DNA of 64,000 bases, from the NCBI RefSeq assembly GCF_050436995.1, contig NC_134774.1:4632030-4696029 (forward strand). The letters run 5' to 3'. Shown piece by piece: positions 54,805 through 64,000 of the stretch. A model generated the notes under the pieces. That model saw only the letters and a list, made by a program, of their open reading frames with translations. It did not search any database and was not told the origin of the DNA. Origin of the DNA: Anticarsia gemmatalis. Lineage: Eukaryota > Arthropoda > Insecta > Lepidoptera > Erebidae. How positions within the stretch are numbered: position 1 is the stretch's first letter; each line of letters begins with the position of its first letter. The position numbers were made by a program, and so were the translations under genes.

Positions 54805-55028
54805 ACAGCCGCGCGGATCGATCTCTTAGGTTAAGTCTTGCCGAGGTTGTTCTATGGATGGGTGACCATCTTATACATATCGAGTTCCTCCGTGTTTCGT
54901 ATTGTGCTATAAGTCAGGTAACTGTGTTTTGGAGGTCTGATAGACAGTCGCTGCATGTACAATACTGGTATTATGTTGCATCCGGCGAGAATGGAAGCCG
55001 ACTACAACATAGTTGGAAGAAAGGCTAG
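54805..55028 (+). mobile_element. SINE 5S-b
   Basis: Head AACAGCCGCGCGGATCGATC with GGATGGGTGACCATC; the middle is deleted after TCCGTGTTTCG. Ends AGTTGGAAGAAAGGCTAG. Confidence 0.72.
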
Positions 55029-55297
55029 ACAGTATTTTACATGCAGCGACTGTCTATCAGACCTCCACTACACAGTTACCTGATTTATAACACGATTGAC
55101 GACTAAGACTGGTTGTCAGACTTTCAAGCTACTGACTACTGTTAACGACAATCAAGAAACCGGGACCCACAATTTAACGCGCCTTCCGAAATACGCAGGA
55201 ACACGAATGTATAAAATGGTCACCCATCTATAGTACAACCTTGGCAAGTGTAGCTTAACTTCGGAGATCAGTCCGCGTGGCTGTTGTTTACTAAGCC
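55029..55297 (-). mobile_element. SINE 5S-b, inverted neighbour
   Basis: Begins inside the body (TTTTACATGCAGCGACTG) and runs to the head (CACCCATCTATAG, GCGTGGCTGTTGTTTAC). Together with the previous copy it forms a large inverted repeat. Confidence 0.7.
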
Positions 55298-55555
55298 TTA
55301 TAGTTCCAAAATCAGTCTCATGGTTGAAATATTCGTTTTATCAAAAAACTAAATAAATTCAAAATTAAATATGGATTTCTAGCCTTGAAAAACACCGTGA
55401 TTTAAGCGATAGAATTACATTAAAATTACATACATTAAATGTAATAAATAAAGTCAGAATCATGGCCACCAAGTTTCCTAATTACATTATTATAATATTT
55501 TTAAAACTACGGAAATTCGATATTGATTTTCTGAGATAAGTATTTTCATGTTTTT
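55298..55555. other. AT-rich intergenic stretch
   Basis: Nothing recognised. Confidence 0.4.
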
Positions 55556-55800
55556 TAACCCATTACTGTCCTACTGCTGGGCAAGGGTCTCTTCGGGTAA
55601 TGAGGGAGGGGTTAGGCCTTGAGCCCACCACGCTAACCAAGTTGTCCAATGATATTTATTTATCTATTCAGATCAAATGTTGACACTTACGATAGTCGTT
55701 ACAATTACTGAATCTACCACTAGCTCGGAAAGTGTACAGCCTTATGAGAAGAGCTAGCAACAAACTCACACACACTCTTTTCAATCGCCAAAAGATTTAC
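55556..55800. mobile_element. t3 SINE fragment next to LINE-tail-like repeat
   Basis: 55,556-55,650 is t3 (minus). 55,652-55,800 matches 19,797-19,960 (GATCAAATGTTGACACTTAC ... GAAGAGCTAGCAACAAACTC). Confidence 0.6.
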
Positions 55801-55832
55801 AATGTGGTTGATACAATAATTGATCATTATTA

Positions 55833-56071
55833 TTCGTATGGTTAGTGGTCAACCTAGTGTCAAAGTTGTTCAAGCCGCCCGAAGGCCTTTGACATGGCTT
55901 TACGACTGTTATCTTAATTGACAACAACCGGGACCGACTTTTTACGTGCCGTCCGAAGCACGGAGACGCTCAGTTCAAATACCACTATACGGTCACCCAT
56001 CTATGGAATCACCGCGCCAAGGTTTGCTTAACTCACAGATCGTTTACCGACCGGTGTGCGCAACTGGCTAT
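55833..56071 (-). mobile_element. SINE 5S-a
   Basis: Near full length. Confidence 0.78.
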
Positions 56072-56236
56072 ATAATTGATCATGCAGAGGACATTGTATT
56101 TACAACCATGCCATCAGCAAATTCATTATCTACAAACAAACAAATTGTCTATTTATCTAATCAAACGAAAATCGAAATTTCCCGTTTAAGTTAAAACTCC
56201 TGATCCGATTTTGATAAATTTAATAGTATTAGTTGA

Positions 56237-56510
56237 TATAGCAGTGATAGCCGAGTGGTGTATGCATGCACGTACCATGCGGCAACACCAATGAATTTTC
56301 CAAGTTATGTGTGTATTAGAAATAATTATCACTTGTTCCAACGGTGAAGGAAAACATCGTGATGCAACCTTGCATGGCTGAGAGTTCTTTAGAACAGTTC
56401 TTGAAGGTATGCGAAGTCCACTTGGCCAGCGTGGTGGACTCAAGGTCTAACCCCTCCCTTATTACGGGAGGAGACCTTTGCCATGCAGTGAGACAGTAAT
56501 GGCTTAAATT
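56237..56510 (+). mobile_element. tRNA-SINE t3, full length
   Basis: Head TAGCAGTGATAGCCGAGTGG (box A region of a Ser/Leu-like tRNA), degraded box B, body GGTGAAGGAAAACATCGTG, end GCAGTGAGACAGTAATGGC. Reference copy of the family. Confidence 0.78.
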
Positions 56511-56519
56511 TATTATTTA

Positions 56520-56747
56520 CTAGCTGACACGCGCAACTTCGCTTGCGTCACATAAGAGAGGATGAGTCATAATTTCTTCCGTTTTAGAATTTTTTTACTG
56601 GTACTCTGCTCTTATTGGTCGTAGCGTGATGATATATAGCCTATAGCCTTCCTCGATAGATGGCCTATCTAACACTGAAATAATCTTTCAAATCGGACCA
56701 GTAGATCCTGAGATTAACGCGTTCAAACAAACAAACAAATATAGATA
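56520..56747 (-). mobile_element. Non-autonomous Helitron Hel-1
   Basis: Left end CTAGCTGACACGCGC; the right end lacks the AGCTTTATAATATTAG segment. Confidence 0.75.
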
Positions 56748-56875
56748 TAAGCTGTGAAATCGATAATCAATTCTATGTATCACTATTTTGCCCCACATTT
56801 TCTAAGTTATGTAACTCGAATGCCCACACATATACCATATATATGTATTAATGACTTTATTACTCATTAATTCAT

Positions 56876-57091
56876 CGTATGGTTAGTGGTCAACCTAGTG
56901 TCAAAGTTGTTCAAACCTCTGACTCAACGACTGTTATCTTAATTGACAACAACCGGGATCAACTTTTGCACGGAGAGGCTCAGTTCAAATATTACTACGC
57001 GGTCACCCATCTATGGAATGACCGCACTATGGTTGCTTAACTCGTTGATCGTTTATCGACATGTGATTACAACAGTCTATGAACGCCTCAT
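56876..57091 (-). mobile_element. SINE 5S-a, degraded
   Basis: Shortened in two places; CGGTCACCCATCTATGG retained. Confidence 0.7.
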
Positions 57092-57122
57092 GTTAAATTA
57101 TTTCAGTTTATAAGAAGTACTA

Positions 57123-57312
57123 GCTGACCCAGCAAACGTTGTTTTGCCATATAAATAAAAAAATGGTCACTTAGGGACATGAAAAATAGATGTTGGCCGA
57201 TTCTCAGACCTACTCAATATGCTCACAAAATTTCATCAAAACCGGTCTAGCCGTTTCGGAGGAGTATGGCAACGAAAACTGTGACGCGAGAATTTTATAT
57301 ATTAGATGTTAA
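57123..57312 (-). mobile_element. Helitron-like element Hel-2
   Basis: CTAGCTGACCCAGCAAACG ... AATTTTATATATTAGA. Read on the minus strand it begins TCTAATATATAAAATTCTC and ends GGGTCAGCTAG, matching Helitron terminal rules (5' TC, 3' CTAG). Confidence 0.65.
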
Positions 57313-57474
57313 ACTGAACTTTCAAAAAATAGAAGGTTAGTAATTTCTGTCAATAACATATGAACTTTAACCTTTAACTAAAATAACATTACACAAACTA
57401 ATTTACTAAATAACGATCGAAATCTAAAAATATATTTACATTAGTAACTAACGGTCATCAGCATTGACTTATCA

Positions 57475-57722
57475 TCTATACTAATATTATAAAGCTGAAG
57501 AGTTTGTTTGTTTGAACGCGCTAATCTCAGGAACTAATGATTCGATTTGAAAAAAATATTTCGGTGTTAGATAGCCCATTTATTGGGGAAGGCTTTAGGC
57601 TATATAACATCACACTACGGCCATTAGGAGCGGAGTAGCAACGAAAAATGTTACAAAAACGGGGAAAATTTATGACCCATTCTCTCTTATGTGACGCAAG
57701 CGAAGTTGCGCGGGTCAGCTAG
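57475..57722 (+). mobile_element. Non-autonomous Helitron Hel-1
   Basis: Both termini intact, A and T flanks. Confidence 0.83.
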
Positions 57723-57734
57723 TAAATGAATATT

Positions 57735-57985
57735 TTGGGACGATTCACACATGGTCATCTGATTCCAAAATAAGCAGAGCTTGTACTATGGTAACCAAAT
57801 AACTGATAAACATACTTGTATACTTCTAAATACATATTTATATAAATAAATTCACAATCAGGCTCAAAACAAATACTCGTGCTCATCACACAAAGATGTC
57901 TCGGGTGGGATTCGAACCTATCACACGCAGCGCTACGTTTATAGCGGCGAGGTGACCACTTTAACCACTGCGCCAAACGTGAAAC
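57735..57985 (-). mobile_element. tRNA-SINE t1, full length
   Basis: Plus strand GGTGGGATTCGAACCTATC and CCACTGCGCCAAACGTG. Confidence 0.77.
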
Positions 57986-58117
57986 AACTTTAAAACAGGT
58001 ATTATTTTACTGTTATGTTCTCTTTAAAATTTATTAATAGTGTAAAGTCTGTCGTCTAAATTATACTAAACAATAAACGGTATTTTCATATTTTGACACA
58101 AACGGCAAATCAAACGA

Positions 58118-58327
58118 TCTTTGCGTAAAGCAAACCTTGACGAGATCATTCCATGGATGGGTGACCGCTTAGTGATATTTCAACTGAGCGTCTCCGTGCT
58201 TCGGAGGGCACGTAAAACGTCGGTTTCTGTTGTCTATTAAGATAACAGTCGTTAAGCCACGTCAAAGGTCTTCGAGCTTGAACAACTTTGACACTAGGTT
58301 GACCACTAACCATACGATAAAAAGAAG
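58118..58327 (+). mobile_element. SINE 5S-a, 5' truncated
   Basis: Starts at AAAGCAAACCTTGACG; GATGGGTGACCGC retained. Confidence 0.75.
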
Positions 58328-58600
58328 ACTTCCAAAATCTTTTGACAAGAAAAAAGTCGCGAATAAAGATAGTGTAATATAATTATTTCTAGGAATAAAT
58401 AAGGAAGACACGTTTTTTAAATGCTTAAGTCCAATTATAAACGAGATTATACTAACAAGCTTGCACTTTGAAACGATAAAAGAATCCTAATAGTCATTCT
58501 GACATACAAATTTATATGAATCATACCTACTATTGCTTAATATTTCAAGCATATTACTAAATGTATTAACGAAAAAATATAAGTGTTTGCTAAAAAACTG
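58328..58600. other. AT-rich intergenic stretch
   Basis: Nothing recognised. Confidence 0.4.
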
Positions 58601-59240
58601 CTCACCGGTCGGTAAACGATCAGTGTGTTAAGTAACATTACATAGTTGTATGCAGTGTTTGAGCTGAGCGTCTCCGTGCTTCAAGTCACGGTTGTTGTTT
58701 AACATAACAACAGTTAACTCATGTCAAACGTACCAACTACTTTGACACTAGCTAGTAGCGCTCACCGGTCGGTAAACGATCAGTGTGTTAAGTAACATTA
58801 CATAGATGTATGCAGTGTTTGAGCTGAGCGTCTCCGTGCTTCAAGTCACGGTTGTTGTTTAACATAACAACAGTTAACTCATGTCAAACGTACCAACTAC
58901 TTTGACACTAGCTAGTAGCGCTCACCGGTCGGTAAACGATCAGTGTGTTAAGTAACATTACATAGATGTATGCAGTGTTTGAGCTGAGCGTCTCCGTGCT
59001 TCAAGTCACGGTTGTTGTTTAACATAACAACAGTTAACTCATGTCAAACGTACCAACTACTTTGACACTAGCTAGTAGCGCTCACCGGTCGGTAAACGAT
59101 CAGTGTGTTAAGTAACATTACATAGATGTGTGCAGTGTTTGAGCTGAGCGTCTCCGTGCTTCAAGTCACGGTTGTTGTTTAACATAACAACAGTTAACTC
59201 ATGTCAAACGTACCAACTACTTTGACACTAGTTAGTAGCA
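58601..59240 (+). repeat. Four-copy 160-bp tandem array derived from SINE 5S-a
   Basis: CTCACCGGTCGGTAAACG recurs at 58,601, 58,761, 58,921 and 59,081, exactly 160 bp apart. Copies differ at only a few positions (AGTTGTATG, AGATGTATG, AGATGTGTG). Each unit is a shortened 5S-a SINE: head, GAGCGTCTCCGTGCTTCAAG, the palindromic GTTGTTTAACATAACAAC, and ACTTTGACACTAGCTAGTAG. Confidence 0.92.
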
Positions 59241-59349
59241 CTCTTATGCCCGAATGTTTCTATTCTACCTCTATAATCGGACAGAATTATAGATAGTAAC
59301 ACCCTTATCAAACCGCCTTACCAACTTGTCAAAACTTGTCGAAGTATTT

Positions 59350-59487
59350 GGTACGTTTGACATGAGTTAACTGTTGTTATGTTAAACAGCAACCGTGACT
59401 TGAAGCACGGAGACGCTCAGCTCAAACACTGCATACATCTATGTAATGTTACTTAACACACTGATCGTTTACCGACCGGTGAGCGTG
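59350..59487 (-). repeat. Inverted fifth copy of the 160-bp unit
   Basis: Reverse complement of the tandem unit from GTACGTTTGACATGAG to ACCGACCGGTGAGCG, 110 bp beyond the array. Array and copy could fold into a hairpin. Confidence 0.88.
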
Positions 59488-59680
59488 GCTCGCGTCTCTA
59501 AATATTTATTTAAGTTTATTCAAATTCGAAAATTCTCGCGAATAATTTGCAATTAAAATTAGCGTCGTCTCATTACAAGGTGTATTAATAATAGGTTGTT
59601 ATTAATTACGTTTGACCTAACAAAAGCCTAAAAGGATTCTCAAGGCTTTTATTTTAAAAGCAGTTGTTTTTTTCTGATAA

Positions 59681-60067
59681 TCTATACTAATATTATAAAG
59701 CTGAGGACTCGTTTGTTTGTTTGAACGCGCGAATCTCAGGAATTCCGGGTTCGATTTGAAAAATTATTTCAGTGTTAGATAGCCTATTGATAGAGGACGG
59801 CTATAGGCTATATATCATCACGCTACGACAAATAGGAGCGTCACCTAAGAGGGAATAGGTCAACATTTTCCCCGTTCTTGTAACATTTTTTACTGGTACT
59901 CTGCTCCTATTGGTCGTAGCGTGATGATATATAGCCTATAGCCTTCTTCGATAAATGGGCTATCCAACACTGAAAGAATTTTTCTAATCGGACCAGTAGT
60001 TCCCGAGATTCGCGCGTTCAAACAAACAAACAAACAAACTCTTCAGCTTTATAATATTAGTATAGAT
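59681..60067. mobile_element. Two head-to-head Helitron Hel-1 fragments
   Basis: 59,681-59,840 is the 5' part in plus orientation; 59,841-60,067 is a minus copy lacking its CTAG end. Both outer edges are Helitron 5' termini, a dyad-like structure. Confidence 0.78.
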
Positions 60068-60279
60068 AACAAACATACATACAAAAAAGCTGCAATCAAC
60101 ATGTCTAAATTTTGTAGCGAGATTAATGAGAACTGTGAAGGTTTTTGTTTGAAAAATCGCAAAAACTGTATAAGTGTATACCACTCATTAGATCACAAGG
60201 CCGGGTGTGTAAAAACTATTGGTAATACACACTTACACGTGTATTAAATCATTCCTTGTTACTAAGGACGCAGATAAAT

Positions 60280-60480
60280 CCATACTAATATTATAAATGC
60301 GAAAGTAACTCTGTCTGTCTGTCTGTCTGTTACTCAATCACGCCTAAACTACTGAACCAATTTGAATGAAATTTGGTATGAAGATATTTTGATACCCGAG
60401 AAAGGAATTAGGCTACTTTTTACCCCGGGAAAATAACGCATTTCCCGGGAAAATTCAGGTGGCGAACGCAGTCGCAAATA
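60280..60480 (+). mobile_element. Unclassified short element (ATAAATGCGAAAGTAAC start)
   Basis: Second copy of the family at 50,767; contains (TCTG)n and CCCGGGAAAATTCAGG. Confidence 0.55.
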
Positions 60481-60631
60481 TTCAATATTATAATGACACT
60501 GAATTAACAAAATTCCGTTGTCATGGCAACTGTTTTAATGGCGGATATGCCTTAGCGCGATTTCGTTATATTAAGAGATACCTATAAATAATTTTGAGAA
60601 TATTTTTGTGAAAAAAAAAGCATATTTTATA

Positions 60632-60740
60632 TCATCACGCTACGACTATCAGAGTAACAGTAAAAAGTGTTACAAAAACTTGGAAAATTCTGACCCATTC
60701 TCTCTTATGTGACGCAAGCGAAGTTGCGCGGGTCAGCTAG
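60632..60740 (+). mobile_element. Helitron Hel-1, 3' part
   Basis: From TATATCATCACGCTACGAC to GGGTCAGCTAG; the 5' half is absent. Confidence 0.75.
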
Positions 60741-60760
60741 TAATAAATAAAAATCATTGG

Positions 60761-60880
60761 CCCCCGGTTTCTGAGGTACATTTAGCGGTAGTTTATCTAT
60801 TCAAGAGTGTCAAAACTCATACAAAAAAAACGCTATTGAATAGATAAACTACCGTTAAATTTACTCAGAAACCGAGGGTG
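60761..60880. mobile_element. Hairpin MITE, second copy
   Basis: CCCCCGGTTTCTGAGGTAC arms as at 25,370-25,487. Confidence 0.8.
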
Positions 60881-60884
60881 GGAA

Positions 60885-61136
60885 ACTCACACACAGTCAT
60901 TTGATTCCAAACTAAGCAGAGCTTGTACTGTAACCAGATAACTGATAAACATACTTATATACTTTGTAACTTATATAGATACATTAACAACCAGGCTCAG
61001 AACAAATACTCGTGCTCATCACACAAATATTTGTCCAGGGTGGAATTCGCAGTAGCTGCATGTAAAATACTGGTATTCAGCTGCATCCGGTGAGACTGGA
61101 AGCCGACTACAACATAGTTGGAAGAAAGACTAGACT
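60885..61136. mobile_element. tRNA-SINE t1 (minus) joined to SINE 5S-b end (plus)
   Basis: t1 runs 60,885-61,050 and loses its head at GGTGGAATTCG; the 5S-b 3' end follows at 61,051-61,136. Confidence 0.7.
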
Positions 61137-61369
61137 GATTTTATTACTTTTTATTATGACAGTTCTTTCCACTTGAACGAATTCGCCGGTTTTAACCAGT
61201 TTCGTATAAAAAGGCATGATAATTGTTTTTACTTTTTAAGTATGACGTAGGGTTGTAACAAAACGTTTGGTCCGCGTTTTAATAACTGCAGATTTTCCTC
61301 AAGAACTTAAGTTTCAAGGTCCGCAAAACTGAACGCCAGTTAAGTTGGAGACAAGACGCTGGGACCCCT
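61137..61369. other. Intergenic stretch
   Basis: Nothing recognised. Confidence 0.4.
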
Positions 61370-61485
61370 GCGTCGGCAGGTCGTGGGTTCGATTCTCACA
61401 GAGGACAATTATTTGTGCGATCTTTATAAAAGTCCCCGCGACACAAGACCAATTCTTAGTGCGGCAGTTTTATAAAAAAAATAAT
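61370..61485 (+). mobile_element. tRNA-SINE t2, internally deleted
   Basis: Box B GGTCGTGGGTTCGATTCTC joined to AAAAGTCCCCGCGACACAAG after a deletion of the mid-body. Confidence 0.68.
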
Positions 61486-61556
61486 AGAACCCTTGCTTAC
61501 GCTTCCGTATCCACAAAACGCACGGTGCTGAAACTTAAATAAATAAATATCATTAG

Positions 61557-61795
61557 AAAACTCACACACGGTCGTTTGATTATAGACTAAGCAGAGCTTG
61601 TACTGTAACCAGATAACTGATAAATATATACTTCTTAATACATACTTATATAGATACATTAACATCCAGGCTCAGAACAAATACTCGTGCTCATCACACA
61701 AAGATTTGTCTCGGCCGGGATTCGAACTCACCACACGTGGCGCTTTGGTTATTGCGGCGAGTTTACTTTAACCACTGCGCCAAATGTGCAGTTAA
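61557..61795 (-). mobile_element. tRNA-SINE t1, full length
   Basis: Plus strand GGCCGGGATTCGAACTCAC and CCACTGCGCCAAATGTGCAG. Confidence 0.75.
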
Positions 61796-62216
61796 CTTTT
61801 TTTGTCACATTGTTGTTTTATATTTAAAACTCCAATTCACATCCTATAGACCCCTCTTACAGCCCTAATGTGACGTAATACATGCATTATATAGTATCGG
61901 TTCATGCTTCACCGAATTTGAACAATACTCTAAAAATTTGGTGACAAGCTAAATTTAGACTACCAGTTAAATTGAACGTTTTAAAATAGCTCTTGTTAAC
62001 TGAAGATAAAGATCACAGGTTCGATTCTTGATTGATTTTTTATTTGTTTGGCTTAAACCAGTTTTAGCCAGAGACTTAGTTCGCGTGGAACGTTTTTTCA
62101 GAGGTAAAAAGTATCCTATGTGTTCATTTAAAGTTTTCAAGTTATATAGTGTCTGTGAGCGTTATTTTATCATGAAAATAAAATTCAGTACCCTCTTTAA
62201 AGTAAAAGTAAAGTAA
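61796..62216. other. AT-rich intergenic stretch
   Basis: No gene or repeat recognised; an isolated GGTTCGATTCTTG at 62,012 may be a t-SINE relic. Confidence 0.4.
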
Positions 62217-62324
62217 AGTCGGTCCCGGTTGTTGTCTACTAAGATAACAGTCGTTAAGCCATGTCAAAGGCCTCTCGGGCGGCTTGAACAACTTTGACAC
62301 TAGGTTGACCACTAACCATACGAC
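62217..62324 (+). mobile_element. SINE 5S-a, 3' half
   Basis: GTCGGTCCCGGTTGTTGTC to CCATACGAC. Confidence 0.75.
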
Positions 62325-62389
62325 AAACAAACAGTACCCTCTTTACTTAATAGTTATACCAGTTTAATAAATTTGTGTTTATTATCACT

Positions 62390-62632
62390 TCTTATCGTAT
62401 GGTTAGTGGTCAACCTAGTGTCAAAATTATTCAAGATGCCCTAAGGCCTTTGAAATGGCTTAACGACTGTTATCTTAATAGATAACAACCGGGACCGACT
62501 TCTTACGTGCCCTCCGAAACACGGAGACGCCCAGCTCAAATATCACTATGCGGTCACCCATCTATGGTATGACCGCGCCAAAGGTTGCTTAACCCACAGA
62601 TCGTTTACTGACTGGTGAACGCAACTGGTTAT
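62390..62632 (-). mobile_element. SINE 5S-a
   Basis: Near full length, opposite orientation to the half copy 70 bp upstream. Confidence 0.77.
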
Positions 62633-62639
62633 TTTATCA

Positions 62640-63082
62640 TGAAAATGAAATACAGTGACTTCTTTAAATAATAGTCACCCCATTTTTTTAATTTTTGTGT
62701 TGTGGAAAGAAATCCCGCAAAAGGCAGAATTCTTGAAAAGAAAAAATGTTTTGAATATTGTACTTAACTAAAACTAAGTAATTTAATTCTAGTAATTCTA
62801 CAAGCAATCTTACAATCTCACTCTTTTTATAGTATTAAATTAATATCCATAGTGTCAATTTAGGTGTCAAATATTTTTGCGAAATTAGGTCAATAATTTT
62901 GACGTTTCATACGAATAGCACAGTTAAATTACTAAATTTGACCTAAATAAATATCTAAATGCTTAGATTCTATAAGATTAGAAATCTATGTACGCTAAAT
63001 CACAATAGTTTACACCCAAAATACTGTTTTTGCTATCTATACCTACTATATGATAATAGATACATAGGTACATACATAATAT
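62640..63082. other. AT-rich intergenic stretch
   Basis: Nothing recognised. Confidence 0.4.
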
Positions 63083-63172
63083 CACGCCTTGTTCCCATAA
63101 GTTAAGGCAGAGACCAAAGAACGTCACTTGGTACGATCCTTATAAACTTCCCTTGCTTCATTCATATACATA
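63083..63172. mobile_element. Interspersed repeat fragment (GGCAGAGACCAAAGAACG)
   Basis: Second copy of 41,647-41,740. Confidence 0.5.
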
Positions 63173-63174
63173 CA

Positions 63175-63438
63175 CTAGCTGACTCGCGCACCTTCGCTTG
63201 CGTCACATAGGAGAGTATGGTCAAAATTTTCCCCGTTTTTGTAACATTTTTTACTGCTGCTCTGCTCCTATTGGTCGTAGCGTGATAATATATAGCCTAT
63301 AACCTTCCTCGATAAATGGACTATCTAACACTGCAAGAATATTTCAAATCGCACCCGCAGTTCTTGAGATTAGCGCGTTCAAATAAACTAACTCTTCAGC
63401 TTTATAATATTAGTATAGATTATAATATTAGTATAGAT
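63175..63438 (-). mobile_element. Non-autonomous Helitron Hel-1 with doubled 5' end
   Basis: Left CTAGCTGACTCGCGC; TATAATATTAGTATAGAT occurs twice at the right edge, as at 21,277-21,314. Confidence 0.8.
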
Positions 63439-63738
63439 TAAACATGCAACGATAGAGTTTAAATGTATGGATATATACTAGTAGGTACTACTAAGTGTCG
63501 GTCAAAGTGAAACATGCATGGTATGTTCGCCATATTTTTCGTCTGGCCATATTTGACTTAGGTACCTTACATATAGTTTCTTACGGAAACATATACATAT
63601 GACATCGATACTATGTAAATTAAAATAAAAAATAAATAAAATTATGTATAGAAACTCATAGGCACATTTTTGTCACAAACTTGTTTATACACATGTCACT
63701 AATCGTCTTTTCATGTTAATTAGTAACTAAGGTTAAAA

Positions 63739-63987
63739 TCTATACTAATATTATAAAGCTGAAGAGTTTGTTTGTTTGTTTGAACGCGCTAATCTCAGAA
63801 ACTACTGGTCTGATTTGAAAAAATCTTTCATTGTTAGATAGCACACTTATCGAGGAAGGCTATAGGCTATATAACATCACGCTACGGTCATTAGGAGCGG
63901 AGTAGCAACGAAAAATGTTACAAAAACGGGGAAAAATTTACGCATTCTCTCTTATGTGACGCAAGCGAAGTTGCGCGGGTCAACTAG
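63739..63987 (+). mobile_element. Non-autonomous Helitron Hel-1
   Basis: TCTATACTAATATTATAAAG to GGGTCAACTAG. A 12-bp TAGTAACTAAGG flanks both sides (63,721 and 63,989), unusual because Helitrons do not duplicate their target. Confidence 0.82.
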
Positions 63988-64000
63988 TTAGTAACTAAGG

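Noticed and set aside
58601..59487. 5S rRNA gene cluster
   Set aside because: Similarity is confined to part of the 5S 3' half, and the units carry a SINE body; no complete 5S gene is present.

Overview
The window looks like nuclear DNA of a moth or butterfly. It is AT-rich, its genes have introns, and it is packed with short repeats typical of Lepidoptera: Helitrons beginning TCTATACTAATATTATAAAG and ending CTAG, tRNA-derived SINEs, SINEs whose head resembles 5S rRNA, and mariner-type MITEs. No bacterial, viral or organellar gene set is present. I cannot name the species.

1-19,092: an unusual array. A conserved element of about 65-85 bp (core TACGTCATGGTCCATTG followed by TGATGATATTT) recurs 70 times in one orientation, plus seven partial copies. 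Copies are separated by 40-300 bp of sequence that is mostly unrelated from unit to unit. Two repeat classes share the left half and differ in the right half: A (38 copies, ending GATTGAATAAAGACCA) and B (32 copies, ending AAATCAAGACCCATTTCG). Some spacers are shared between distant units, so the array grew partly by block duplication. A Helitron with a helicase fragment (5,796-8,050) and a foldback element (14,307-14,887) are later insertions. I recognise no function for the array; it is the best candidate here for something undescribed.

19,093-25,620: nested MITEs, SINEs, Helitrons and a 58-bp minisatellite; no convincing gene. 26,021-36,796: the genic island. A two-exon gene on the minus strand (645 aa, Lys/Asp/Glu-rich, unrecognised) lies divergently from a plus-strand locus. 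In that locus one first coding exon (31,683-31,872) is phase-compatible with two alternative continuations: a long terminal exon (32,356-33,764; 529 aa in total) or two exons at 35,300-35,414 and 36,400-36,796 (230 aa in total). 36,797-40,450: the 3' part of the last exon and its UTR is tandemly repeated at least five more times. Differences between the coding copies are almost all synonymous.

40,450-64,000: almost entirely transposable-element sequence. Notable items are a possible 5' UTR exon (42,842-43,008), a 2.1-kb terminal-inverted-repeat element carrying a perfect 9-bp minisatellite and a long hairpin (51,143-53,284), and a four-copy 160-bp tandem array derived from a 5S-like SINE (58,601-59,240).
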